Shown here piece after piece: positions 23,485 to 31,228 of a DNA stretch of 32,487 bases. Below the pieces are notes generated by a model that was not told where the DNA came from, searched no databases, and was given only the letters and a program-made list of their open reading frames with translations. The DNA is from UBA4582 sp047630175 (lineage in GTDB: Bacteria; Pseudomonadota; Gammaproteobacteria; Pseudomonadales; Azotimanducaceae). Within the stretch, counting starts at the first letter, position 1. Each line of letters starts with the position of its first letter. The DNA is taken from the NCBI GenBank assembly GCA_047630175.1, contig JBLHVI010000038.1, positions 1 to 32,487 on the forward strand, given 5' to 3'. Position numbers and translations under genes: made by a program.

Positions 23485-25254
23485 GTGACAAAAACTGGTG
23501 GCGCAGAATCGGTGGAAGCTGATCTTGATCAAAAGGTACTCATCGAGCAGGTAAAAACGCTCTATGAATCCACTGGCTCAGTACTCCTCATCAATTTGGT
23601 TGTTGGCGTAAGTCTTGTCTTCGCATTTTGGGGGTTAGTACCGTCAACTATCCTATTAGGCTGGCTTGCTGCCATAATTGTGATGCTGGCCGTACGCGCC
23701 ACTTATTTTTATGGCTTTCAGAAAAGTTTTGAACCAGAACAGGTTGACCATTATCGTCGTATATTGATCTACGGCAGCGCTTCTGCAGGCATCATCTGGG
23801 GTTTAGCTGGCGTACTGTTTTATATTCCAGATCAATTTAGCTACCAGGTATTTATAATAGCAGCCCTTTTTGGCATGACCGGCGGCTCAGTGTTCTCGCT
23901 GAGCATGTACCTACCTGCCTTCTATGCTTATGTGCCCATCACATTATTACCGCTTACCGGTGTTTTATTGATGCAGGGTGATACCCCGCATTACGCACTC
24001 GCCGCCATCACCCTCACATTTCTTTTTGCTATTACCACGTTCAACAACAGAATTAGTAAAAACTATCAGGTCTCCTTCAGGCTTCGGTACGAAAACCTTA
24101 GCCTTATCGAGCAGCTCACAGAACAAAAACAGGAGGCAGATAAAGCCAACAAAGCTAAATCGACGTTCTTGGCGGCTGCAAGTCACGATTTACGGCAGCC
24201 TTTATACGCACTGCAGTTATTTATTACCGTCCTTGATGAACTTACAACGGAAGAAGAATCGCGCCATGTGCTCGGTCAAATCACCCGCTCGGCGGACGCG
24301 CTAAATAATTTATTAGACTCATTGTTAGATATCTCAAAACTCGAAGCGGGCACCCTAAACACAGAGGCGAGCGACTTTTCTTTGCTGGAAATAATCCAAA
24401 AACTATCCCACGAGTTTGAGCCCCGAGCCAAAGACAAGCACCTCACGATTCAGTGGCCCGACACGGAAGTGTTTGTGCATAGTGAACCGGTATTAGTCGA
24501 ACAAATCCTGCGCAACTATCTCTCAAACGCATTTAAGTTTACCGCGACAGGCCTAATACGCATTTCTTATGAGGACGCAGGGGACTCGATTACCATCTCG
24601 GTGTCTGACACCGGTTGCGGCATCCCAACAGATTCACAAAGTGTGATATTCGACGAATTCCATCAACTGGGTAACCCAGAAAGGGATCACAGCAACGGGC
24701 TTGGTTTAGGGCTTTCGATCGTTAAGCGTGCAGCAGAGCTATTGGGTCTTGAGATCAGGGTACACTCGGCACCGAATGTCGGTTCAACCTTCAGCGTCAC
24801 TATACCCAAGGCACAAATTTCGACAGCCGCCGTAAGCGCCAGCGCCAACAAGCCAATAAAAACGATTAAACATATCAGCGGCAAACTGCTGGTCATCGTC
24901 ATTGATGATGATATCGCGATCAGAGAAGCGACAGAACGATTGCTCCAAATTTGGAAGTGCGAAGCTCTTGTCGCCGCGGATAGAGAAGAAGCGATGGCAA
25001 TGTTAGCCGCAGCGCCGCGTATGCCCGACGCGATCATCGCCGATTACCGCTTGCGGGATAACGATACCGGCATTGCGGTTATTGGTGCTATCAATGCACA
25101 TTATGAGACGAAAATTCCAGCGGTTCTAATCACCGGCGAGATGGATGACAGTCAATTCGATTCGCTTGCGGAAAATAAGATTAAGCTTTTGAAGAAACCT
25201 GTATCACCTGCAAAACTTCGGGCATTCTTAGCTACGATAAAACCACTTATCTAA
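23485..25254 (+). CDS. Hybrid sensor histidine kinase/response regulator (NahK-like)
   Basis: This 589-residue inner-membrane kinase has about six hydrophobic segments in residues 30-190, arranged in pairs with almost no periplasmic sensor domain. It may sense the membrane or a small ligand. A short coiled linker (about 200-225) leads to the HisKA domain with phospho-acceptor His234 in AASHDLRQPLYAL. HATPase_c follows, with NYLSNAFKFT (N box), DTGCGIP (G1) and GLGLGLSIVKRA (G2). The C-terminal receiver has the acidic pair in VIDDDIA and phosphorylated Asp520 in IIADYRL, with Lys in LLKKPVSP. The HDLRQPL form of the H box and this layout match NahK/ErcS'-type kinases. The start is GTG with AAGGA six bases before it. 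It converges on a NarL-type regulator gene 64 bp away, the obvious candidate partner. Confidence 0.93.
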   Translation: MTKTGGAESVEADLDQKVLIEQVKTLYESTGSVLLINLVVGVSLVFAFWGLVPSTILLGWLAAIIVMLAVRATYFYGFQKSFEPEQVDHYRRILIYGSASAGIIWGLAGVLFYIPDQFSYQVFIIAALFGMTGGSVFSLSMYLPAFYAYVPITLLPLTGVLLMQGDTPHYALAAITLTFLFAITTFNNRISKNYQVSFRLRYENLSLIEQLTEQKQEADKANKAKSTFLAAASHDLRQPLYALQLFITVLDELTTEEESRHVLGQITRSADALNNLLDSLLDISKLEAGTLNTEASDFSLLEIIQKLSHEFEPRAKDKHLTIQWPDTEVFVHSEPVLVEQILRNYLSNAFKFTATGLIRISYEDAGDSITISVSDTGCGIPTDSQSVIFDEFHQLGNPERDHSNGLGLGLSIVKRAAELLGLEIRVHSAPNVGSTFSVTIPKAQISTAAVSASANKPIKTIKHISGKLLVIVIDDDIAIREATERLLQIWKCEALVAADREEAMAMLAAAPRMPDAIIADYRLRDNDTGIAVIGAINAHYETKIPAVLITGEMDDSQFDSLAENKIKLLKKPVSPAKLRAFLATIKPLI

Positions 25255-25318
25255 GCAACAACATCTATTGGTAGTTCTTGCAGCTATTGTCGCTAATCGT
25301 ATTGCCTTATCAATCGCT

Positions 25319-25948
25319 CTAAAGCCACTCCGACTCTCTTATCAAGCCTTTGTCCTGCGCTACCAGCGCCGCCTGCGTTCGGCTACTAACACCCAACGCC
25401 TTGAATACGGCTGTAATGTGCATCTTAATAGTCGACTCAGCAATGCCAAGATCGGCGGCAATCACTTTATTTGACGCACCAGCGGCAATCATCTTCAACA
25501 CCTCGAATTGACGTGGCGTAAGATCAGGCCCGCCAGCTGTTCTGCGCTCACTTTTCTCTGCCATTTCTGGTGGTAGATACATACCGCCATCAAGTATTAT
25601 TTTCACTGCATTTATCAACAGCTTTCCAGAGGTATCTTTAGGGATAAAACCCACCGCGGACATATCAATAGCTCGCTGCATGTCCTTGCGATCTCTTGAC
25701 GCAGACAATATTGCGATAGGGAGTTGGGGATAGCTGATGCAGGCAGTTTCAAGCAAGGAATAGCCATTGAGGCCCGGCATTTTGAGATCAAGTAAAACCA
25801 TATCCAAGTCGGCATGTTCGTCCATGATATTCAGGGCCCCATCGTAGCTCGCAGCCTGCAGAATGATCACTCCATCTTCCAAGCTTTGCAGAATATACAC
25901 TAGGCCTTCACGGAAAAGTTGATGGTCATCTACGATCAATATTTTCAT
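25319..25948 (-). CDS. NarL/FixJ-family response regulator
   Basis: This 209-residue two-domain DNA-binding regulator has an N-terminal receiver with the acidic pocket VDDHQ (6-10), phosphorylated Asp54 in LLDLKMPG, the Thr/Ser switch in AILSASRD and Lys in IPKDTSG (a variant of the KP pair). A LuxR-type helix-turn-helix fills the C-terminal quarter: LTPRQFEVLKMIAAGASNKVIAADLGIAESTIKMHI is its start, beginning near residue 143. It is likely to bind promoters as a dimer when phosphorylated. The gene is convergent with the hybrid kinase gene. That kinase already carries its own receiver, so a phosphorelay through this regulator, or a parallel output, are both possible. Regulated genes are unknown; the next cluster starts about 230 bp upstream of this gene, in the divergent direction. 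Confidence 0.93.
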   Translation of the reverse strand: MKILIVDDHQLFREGLVYILQSLEDGVIILQAASYDGALNIMDEHADLDMVLLDLKMPGLNGYSLLETACISYPQLPIAILSASRDRKDMQRAIDMSAVGFIPKDTSGKLLINAVKIILDGGMYLPPEMAEKSERRTAGGPDLTPRQFEVLKMIAAGASNKVIAADLGIAESTIKMHITAVFKALGVSSRTQAALVAQDKGLIRESEWL

Positions 25949-26177
25949 GCTTATTTATTCTTAGTTATGTTGTATTACTTCAACGGATCAGACAAACGCA
26001 GCATAGCGTTCACGAATGAATCTCAAGCCAAACCTTAACTGTCTAACAGTAGCAGGATTCAAGTGAATTGATAACACTCTGGAAACTATCGACCGAAGTG
26101 GCATACTAGAATTTTGACGGGAATCCTATGATCTCTCATGATAAAATCCTAATTCTTGGCAAACCCCGCTGCCTGAT

Positions 26178-26315
26178 ATGCAAGGTCTCACTGTTACCGG
26201 TGCAGGCGCTATTGGCATCCACAGCCTAGTTCTTCGCTAAAAACGGCATGCGTGTTCTGATGCGCGACAATGGCCGGCAGCTAGGTCAGCACCGCCGTAA
26301 CGGGGGAAAGACGCT
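26178..26315 (+). pseudogene. Ketopantoate reductase-like (ApbA/PanE) N-terminal remnant
   Basis: From ATG 26178 the frame reads VTGAGAIGIHSLVLR and then stops at 26240. The shifted frame continues with AKNGMRVLMRDNGRQ. Joined, these give a Rossmann nucleotide-binding start with GAGAIG and the second strand (RVLMRDNG), as in ketopantoate reductase relatives. Only about 45 codons of resemblance remain, with one frameshift near 26225-26240. After about 26315 the match ends and nitroreductase sequence begins. It is non-functional. The short length makes the family call moderate. Confidence 0.55.
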
Positions 26316-26329
26316 GCAGCCGCGCCCTG

Positions 26330-26686
26330 CTCGCGCGGCCAAGCATCAGGCCGATCACATGGGCGAAACTCCGGTTATCCTGCTGGTTGCGGGTAAACGG
26401 GGTTGGGCTGGCACCACCAAACTATGGTTCGGTTTACCCGTGTGTACAAAATATTTTGCTGGCATGTCGTTCGCTTCAACTCGGCGCTGCGCTAACAACA
26501 ATGCACCAGTTATTTGAAGATGAACTGCACGCCTATTTCGATATACCCGACGAGTATGGCGTCGTGGTCTCAATTCCTATCGGCTATCCGAAAGGCCGTT
26601 TTGGGCCCGTGACACGCATACCGGCTAGCGAAAAAACTTACTTTGATATCTCGGGTAACGATGACGCGAGTGATTGGGAATTATGA
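26330..26686 (+). pseudogene. Nitroreductase family C-terminal remnant (frameshifted)
   Basis: Two frames together resemble the second half of an FMN-dependent nitroreductase. The first has AKHQADHMGETPVILLVAG up to about 26390, corresponding to the HLADHMHEVPVLV strand. After a frameshift between about 26390 and 26420, the second reads GSVYPCVQNILLACRSLQLGA, then HQLFEDELHAYFDIPDEYG and VVSIPIGYPKGRFGPVTR, ending at 26686 in the normal family position. The N-terminal FMN-binding half is missing. The end is 15 bp before the CmcJ-like gene, and that gene's ribosome site AGGAG lies between them. That spacing suggests the two were once one operon. Confidence 0.75.
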
Positions 26687-26701
26687 CCTCAGGAGCAAAT
26701 T

Positions 26702-27676
26702 ATGAATAATTCAACAAGTGGCGTGTTCAACTATTTGGATAAAAATGCCGAGCCTTCGTTGTTTCGCAACGGCCAGGTCTATGCAAAACGCGACAAAGAC
26801 GGGAGTGATGCAGGCCCAGTGGGCGTCACCAGAAGTTCCCATACTCTGGAAGTCTGCAACGCCAGAATGTATGAAGGCTCAAGCAAGATGACCTGCGAAG
26901 TCAATGGATTCGAGTTGCTGAACAAGCCACTGGACAACACAGCATTGAATTTTCACGATCACCAGCAAGTCACGCGCAACTACTATCCTCAGTGCGAAGA
27001 GTTGGTGAGTGCCGCTATGGGGAGCCGTTCGGTTTTTGCCTTCGACCACAATATCCGCTCAGCTGTGGGCAAGAACAACAAGCAGCGAATCAGCGGTGGG
27101 CAGCAAGTGCAAGGGCCAGCCAAGATGGTCCACGGCGACTACACATTGTTCAGCGCACCACAAAGACTGCGAGATTTAGCGCTGCCACCGAAGGTCAACG
27201 ACACACTGCACGCCCTCTTGCCCACCGGCCAATCGCTGATTTCACAGCAAATGGTAGATCGCGCACTCTCTGATAAGGGGCGCTTTGGGATCATTAATGT
27301 GTGGCGAAACATCGTCGCAGAACCCGTTCAAACCAACCCATTGGCTATGTGTGATGGTCAAACGGTGGATCCGCTCGATCTGGTGACATTCGAAATTCAC
27401 TATCATGACCGAATTGGTGAGAACTATTTCGCCAGACATCAAAACAGACACCAGTTCTATTTCTACCCAGAGATGACCCGTGATGAGCCGTTGTTACTTA
27501 AACAGTGGGACTCGCACGGTGCCATGGCACAAACGAACGGCGAGCAATCTGACGCTAGTCAATCGACAGGGCCTTGTACCTTCAGCTTTCACAGCGCCTT
27601 TAATGATCTGTCGACCCCAGACAATGCACCAGATCGCTGGAGCATCGAAGTTCGCTGTGTGGTTTTTTACGACTAG
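26702..27676 (+). CDS. CmcJ/AsaB-like (GA4 desaturase family) oxygenase-family protein
   Basis: This 324-residue protein belongs to a family that includes CmcJ of cephamycin synthesis and fungal AsaB/GA4 desaturase-like proteins. Matching features are VFNYLD near the start, FAFDHNIRS near 117, MVHGDYT followed by SAPQRLRDL (about 147-165), FGIINVWRNI (about 198-207), the PLAMCDGQTVDPLDLV segment, then HQFYFYPEMTRDEPLLLKQWDS and, near the end, SFHSAFNDLSTPDNAP with IEVRCVVFYD. The conserved His in MVHGD, Asp in the same motif and His in FHSAF could form an iron site like that of 2OG oxygenases, as proposed for relatives. The reading frame is intact with a strong AGGAG start. Broken nitroreductase and SDR genes flank it, so its pathway may be disabled. 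Confidence 0.8.
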   Translation: MNNSTSGVFNYLDKNAEPSLFRNGQVYAKRDKDGSDAGPVGVTRSSHTLEVCNARMYEGSSKMTCEVNGFELLNKPLDNTALNFHDHQQVTRNYYPQCEELVSAAMGSRSVFAFDHNIRSAVGKNNKQRISGGQQVQGPAKMVHGDYTLFSAPQRLRDLALPPKVNDTLHALLPTGQSLISQQMVDRALSDKGRFGIINVWRNIVAEPVQTNPLAMCDGQTVDPLDLVTFEIHYHDRIGENYFARHQNRHQFYFYPEMTRDEPLLLKQWDSHGAMAQTNGEQSDASQSTGPCTFSFHSAFNDLSTPDNAPDRWSIEVRCVVFYD

Positions 27677-27732
27677 GGTTTGAACATCATAAAATCTGCA
27701 ACCAGGCACCTTTAATGAAAAAGGAGACAGCA

Positions 27733-28432
27733 GTGGCTTCGAAAACCGCGTTTATTACCGGCGCCAACCGTGGTATTGGCAGAGCGATTTCGCTAAAGCT
27801 GGCAAAAAGGCTACAACCTGGTTCTTTTGGCACGAAACCAAGAGATGTTGGCGTCCGTGATTGCGGCGTGCCGCCAGCATGGGATCCGGGTTGAATGTTT
27901 TACAGGCGAACTCGGTGATGAGGCCTTCATGGACAGCGCAATTGGCGGGGCGCTAGAAACCTTTGGTGCCATTGATGTACTTGTCAACAACGCGGGTGCC
28001 GCCAACATGCAGCGTGTCCAAGACGCCGACCTCGCCGCTTGGCGTGACGTCATGGATGTGAACTTCAATGCCATCGTCTATCTGTGTCGGCACATTTTGC
28101 CGCAAATGGTGAGCCGTAAGAGCGGCACAATCATCAATATTTCTTCCCTCAGCGGCCGCAAGACCAGTGCCGGCAGCGCAATTTAAGCCGCCTCAAAACA
28201 CGCACTCAATGGTTTTAGTGGCTGTTTGTACGAGGACGTTCGTGAATTTGGCATCAAGGTTTCAACCATCATGCCCGGCTTTGTGGATACCGACCTCACC
28301 GAGAACCTCGGCATGACTTCCAAGAACATGATCCAACCGCAGGACGTGGCGAATTGTGTTGCATACGTCCTGTCGGCCTCCCCTCATAGCTGCCCTACAG
28401 AAATAGTGCTGCGTCCGCAGTTGCGCCCGTAG
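27733..28432 (+). pseudogene. Broken short-chain dehydrogenase/reductase gene
   Basis: The GTG start has a strong ribosome site (AAAAAGGAG, spaced 6). The frame gives the cofactor motif AFITGANRGIGRAI, then shifts at an A5 run (27804-27808). With one A fewer it reads AKGYNLVLLARNQE and continues normally. The second frame contains FGAIDVLVNNAGAAN, DVMDVNFNAI and GTIINISSLSG, the classical SDR core with the active-site Ser. An in-frame TAA at 28184-28186 occupies the position of the catalytic Tyr: it is followed by AASK, so the YxxxK motif reads stop-AASK. The rest (VREFGIKVSTIMPGFVDT) continues to a stop at 28432. Without these lesions the protein would be about 233 residues, normal for the family. 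It was probably cotranscribed with the CmcJ-like gene 57 bp upstream. Confidence 0.88.
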
Positions 28433-28608
28433 GAGGACACCGCGTCCATAATGACTTAGCGGCTGTTCTCCAAGGATGATAGTGTAATCTGATCTCGCTG
28501 GCTGACGTTGCGCTGGTTCTGCACATCGCCGGATCTGACACTGAGCAATGTGATAGCAACCGTCGTGACTGAGCCGACACACCAGGCTCACACTACCAAC
28601 ATTAATAT

Positions 28609-29718
28609 TCAGGTCATCAAACGTGCTGGTGAAACGGCCTCGATACTCTCTTGCAGGCGTTCATAGCCCAGAGGCAACGGGGTCTGTAACAACAGGTGAC
28701 GGGCGAGTTGCGCCACGCCAGGTGCGCTTTGAACCCCATAGCCACCTTGACCCGCGAGCCAAAAGAATCCTTTTGCCTGCGGATCAAAACCAACGACAAA
28801 AGTCTTGTCAGGCGCGAAAGTACGTAGGCCCGCCCAGCGATGGCTGATCGACTGAACGTCCAGATCAACGACGCGCAGGAATCGATCCATGGCAACCGCA
28901 ATATCGACTTCATCCGGCTGCGCATCACAAGGCACCGAGGGGGTTTCATCTGCCGGTGAGAGCAATATCTGCCCGGCATCGGGCTTAAAGTAAAACTGTT
29001 CATCAACATCAATGACCAGGGGCCAAACCGTGATGTCGACCCCTGGCGGTGCCTTCAGCAAAATCGCGGTGCGTCGTTTTGGTACTAGGCCAAGTGGTCG
29101 CACGGCGCCGAGCGCCGCGACCTGGTCGGCCCAGGCACCCGCCGCATTGACGACCTTCGCTGCGCTCACTTCAAAATCACCTAGGCCGAGGTGCCACAGA
29201 CCCGATTGATAACGCAAGCTTTTAACGCCGGACCGGGTACGTAATTCGCCGCCTCGCTGCTGAAACAAACGCAAATATCCCTGCAAAATAACATCTACAT
29301 CCAAGTCGCCACCCACAGGATCTACAAGACCCTGTGTCAGGATGCCTGGTTTGAAAATTGGCACCCGCCGGGTCAGAGCAACCGCATCAATGGCCGTGAG
29401 CGACGGACTCTCTGCCTGCATCCCTGCCATACTTTCCGCTTGATCGCTGGTCCCGACAAACAAAGCATCACGGGGCCGAATGAGAGGGTTCTGGGCAAAC
29501 CCCATCGGTGGTTCGCGAAAAAAACTTTCGCTGGCCGCAGTCAAGTTTTGGACGACATCGTTACCGTAGGTTGGCGCATAGTACGCCGCTGAGCGGCCCG
29601 TTGCGTGCATGCCAGGCCTTGCTTCAATCTCTAGTAGCAGTACACGAGCATCTGCAGCCAATTCTGCTGCTGCCGACACGCCGGCTATGCCTGCGCCAAT
29701 CACAATAATATCAAACAT
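28609..29718 (-). CDS. FAD-dependent amino-acid oxidoreductase (DAO family, DauA-like)
   Basis: This protein of 369 residues is a flavoenzyme of the D-amino-acid oxidase/glycine oxidase superfamily. The N-terminal FAD motif is IIVIGAGIAGVSAAAEL, and VLLLEIEARPGMHATGRSAAYYAPTYG matches D-arginine dehydrogenase DauA relatives especially well. The C-terminal GYGVQSAPGVAQLARHLL is the second FAD segment, and HRWAGLRTFAPDKTFVVG lies before it. It should deaminate a D-amino acid or related amine, passing electrons to quinone or oxygen. I chose the second ATG, 29718, because AAGGA sits at a normal distance from it. It follows the class III aminotransferase by about 20 bp, so the two form one operon facing a transporter gene. 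The substrate is not determined. Confidence 0.88.
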   Translation of the reverse strand: MFDIIVIGAGIAGVSAAAELAADARVLLLEIEARPGMHATGRSAAYYAPTYGNDVVQNLTAASESFFREPPMGFAQNPLIRPRDALFVGTSDQAESMAGMQAESPSLTAIDAVALTRRVPIFKPGILTQGLVDPVGGDLDVDVILQGYLRLFQQRGGELRTRSGVKSLRYQSGLWHLGLGDFEVSAAKVVNAAGAWADQVAALGAVRPLGLVPKRRTAILLKAPPGVDITVWPLVIDVDEQFYFKPDAGQILLSPADETPSVPCDAQPDEVDIAVAMDRFLRVVDLDVQSISHRWAGLRTFAPDKTFVVGFDPQAKGFFWLAGQGGYGVQSAPGVAQLARHLLLQTPLPLGYERLQESIEAVSPARLMT

Positions 29719-29740
29719 ACACATCCTTACCGTTGCTGCG

Positions 29741-31081
29741 CTAACCGTTAGCCGTGGCCGCGTTATCTAGATCTGATAGTCTATCGAGCGCATAGCTCAG
29801 TGCATTCACAATCAACTTGATATCGTTGTCATCAATGATGAACGCCGGTCCAATGCAGATAATGTCCCTGACCTCTCCTGTACCACCCGGATAAAAGAAT
29901 ACACCCTGGCTCATGCCATCGCCGATGATCTTGTCAGTTACCCGCAGCGATTCATTGAAAGGCGTTAGGGTCTCACGATCGGCAACGACCTCAACAGCTA
30001 CCAATAGACCGGTACCGCGAATTTCTGCAACCCGGGGATGTTGCGACAGACGCTCGATCAAGGCGGCTTTCAATTGAATCCCCGTGGTTCTGGCGCGATC
30101 AACCAGCTCGTCTCGGCGCAGTATCTGCAGGACACGTGTTGCCGCTGCACAGGCCTGTGGCAGGGCGCCAAAGGTATGGAACATGACACTAAACCCGCCG
30201 GCTGCAATGGCGGCAGCCACCGCATCGGTTCCAAAAACACCGGCAATGGGCGCATAACCCCCCGCCAGACCCTTGCCCGCCACCAGCAGGTCGGGCTTGA
30301 TGCCATAGTGGTCTGAGCCAAATTTCAGGCCTGTTCGGCCAAAGCCGGTCATGACCTCATCCATGATCAGCAGGATACCGTGCTGCCTCAAAATCAATTG
30401 GGCGCCTTCCCAGTAGCCTTTTGGTGGCGCGATAGCGCCGCCGCTTGAGCCATTGAGGGGCTCTGCGATCAGCGCCGCGATATTGTTTGCACCGACTTTT
30501 TCAATCACCTGCTCAAGATCATCCAGGTAATACTGGGTGGCCAGCGCATCATCATTGCCCACCGGGCAGCGCAGGGGGTAGGGCGTCTGTATCTGTGGGT
30601 AATGCTCAAGGATGCCCTCGAGTCCCTTCTTCCGCTCGGGATGGCCAGACGCCGCTGCCGTAGTGATGGTTGTGCCATGGTAAGAAATACTGCGTGTCAG
30701 AATAACTGTGCGCTGTGGTGCGCCGAGCCCAGCGTGATACTGAATCGCCATCTTGAGGGCGGCCTCGTTTGCCTCAGAGCCACCGGAGGCCAGATGAATT
30801 CTTGTCAGGTGCGGGGGCAGCCAATGTTCACGCAGCTCATCAACCAGAGCATGCCGTTCCGGTGTCAGCCAGGGTGGCATGACAAAGGTACAGTTGATCA
30901 ATGCGTCCCTGACAGCATCGGCGACTTCGACAACACCGTGACCAATGTTTGAAACGATGCAGCCACCGGCAGCGTCGAGTATTTTACTGCCGTCGGCCAG
31001 ATACAAATAGGCACCTTCGGCGCGAGACACTGAGACGGGTTCCGAACCAGAAACAAAAGGCCAGATCGCGGGCTGATTCAT
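29741..31081 (-). CDS. Class III (omega) aminotransferase, PLP-dependent
   Basis: This 446-residue enzyme is complete for the class III aminotransferase fold (GABA, ornithine, beta-alanine, taurine and other omega-amino substrates). The PLP Lys is K270 in VAGKGLAGGY. Asp241 in IMDEVMTGFGRTG contacts the pyridine nitrogen. SGGSEANEAALKMA (about 99-112) binds the cofactor phosphate, and SYHGTT (133-138) is the stacking aromatic/His. The large domain ends in a normal RVTDKIIGDGMSQGVFFYPGG small-domain region. It would move an amino group to pyruvate or 2-oxoglutarate. It is the first gene of a two-gene operon with the FAD oxidoreductase and is divergent from the sodium symporter (147 bp). Together they suggest uptake and breakdown of an amino compound. 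Confidence 0.93.
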   Translation of the reverse strand: MNQPAIWPFVSGSEPVSVSRAEGAYLYLADGSKILDAAGGCIVSNIGHGVVEVADAVRDALINCTFVMPPWLTPERHALVDELREHWLPPHLTRIHLASGGSEANEAALKMAIQYHAGLGAPQRTVILTRSISYHGTTITTAAASGHPERKKGLEGILEHYPQIQTPYPLRCPVGNDDALATQYYLDDLEQVIEKVGANNIAALIAEPLNGSSGGAIAPPKGYWEGAQLILRQHGILLIMDEVMTGFGRTGLKFGSDHYGIKPDLLVAGKGLAGGYAPIAGVFGTDAVAAAIAAGGFSVMFHTFGALPQACAAATRVLQILRRDELVDRARTTGIQLKAALIERLSQHPRVAEIRGTGLLVAVEVVADRETLTPFNESLRVTDKIIGDGMSQGVFFYPGGTGEVRDIICIGPAFIIDDNDIKLIVNALSYALDRLSDLDNAATANG

Positions 31082-31228
31082 TGGTGTGGCTCAGGTTGAG
31101 GGCTAGAGTAGCATGATAGTTTTTTCCGTCTTTAATAAGAAGCTTGGCGCATCCCTATTGCGCGTCAGGCTGGTGAGTTCTACCCATGAAGGTTAAGGTT
31201 GCTGGGTATTCGTTGTAATGAGCTGCCC

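Noticed and set aside
28262..28591. A 109-codon minus-strand ORF after the broken SDR
   Set aside because: About half of it is antisense to the SDR remnant and the rest has no resemblance to any family. It is probably a shadow.
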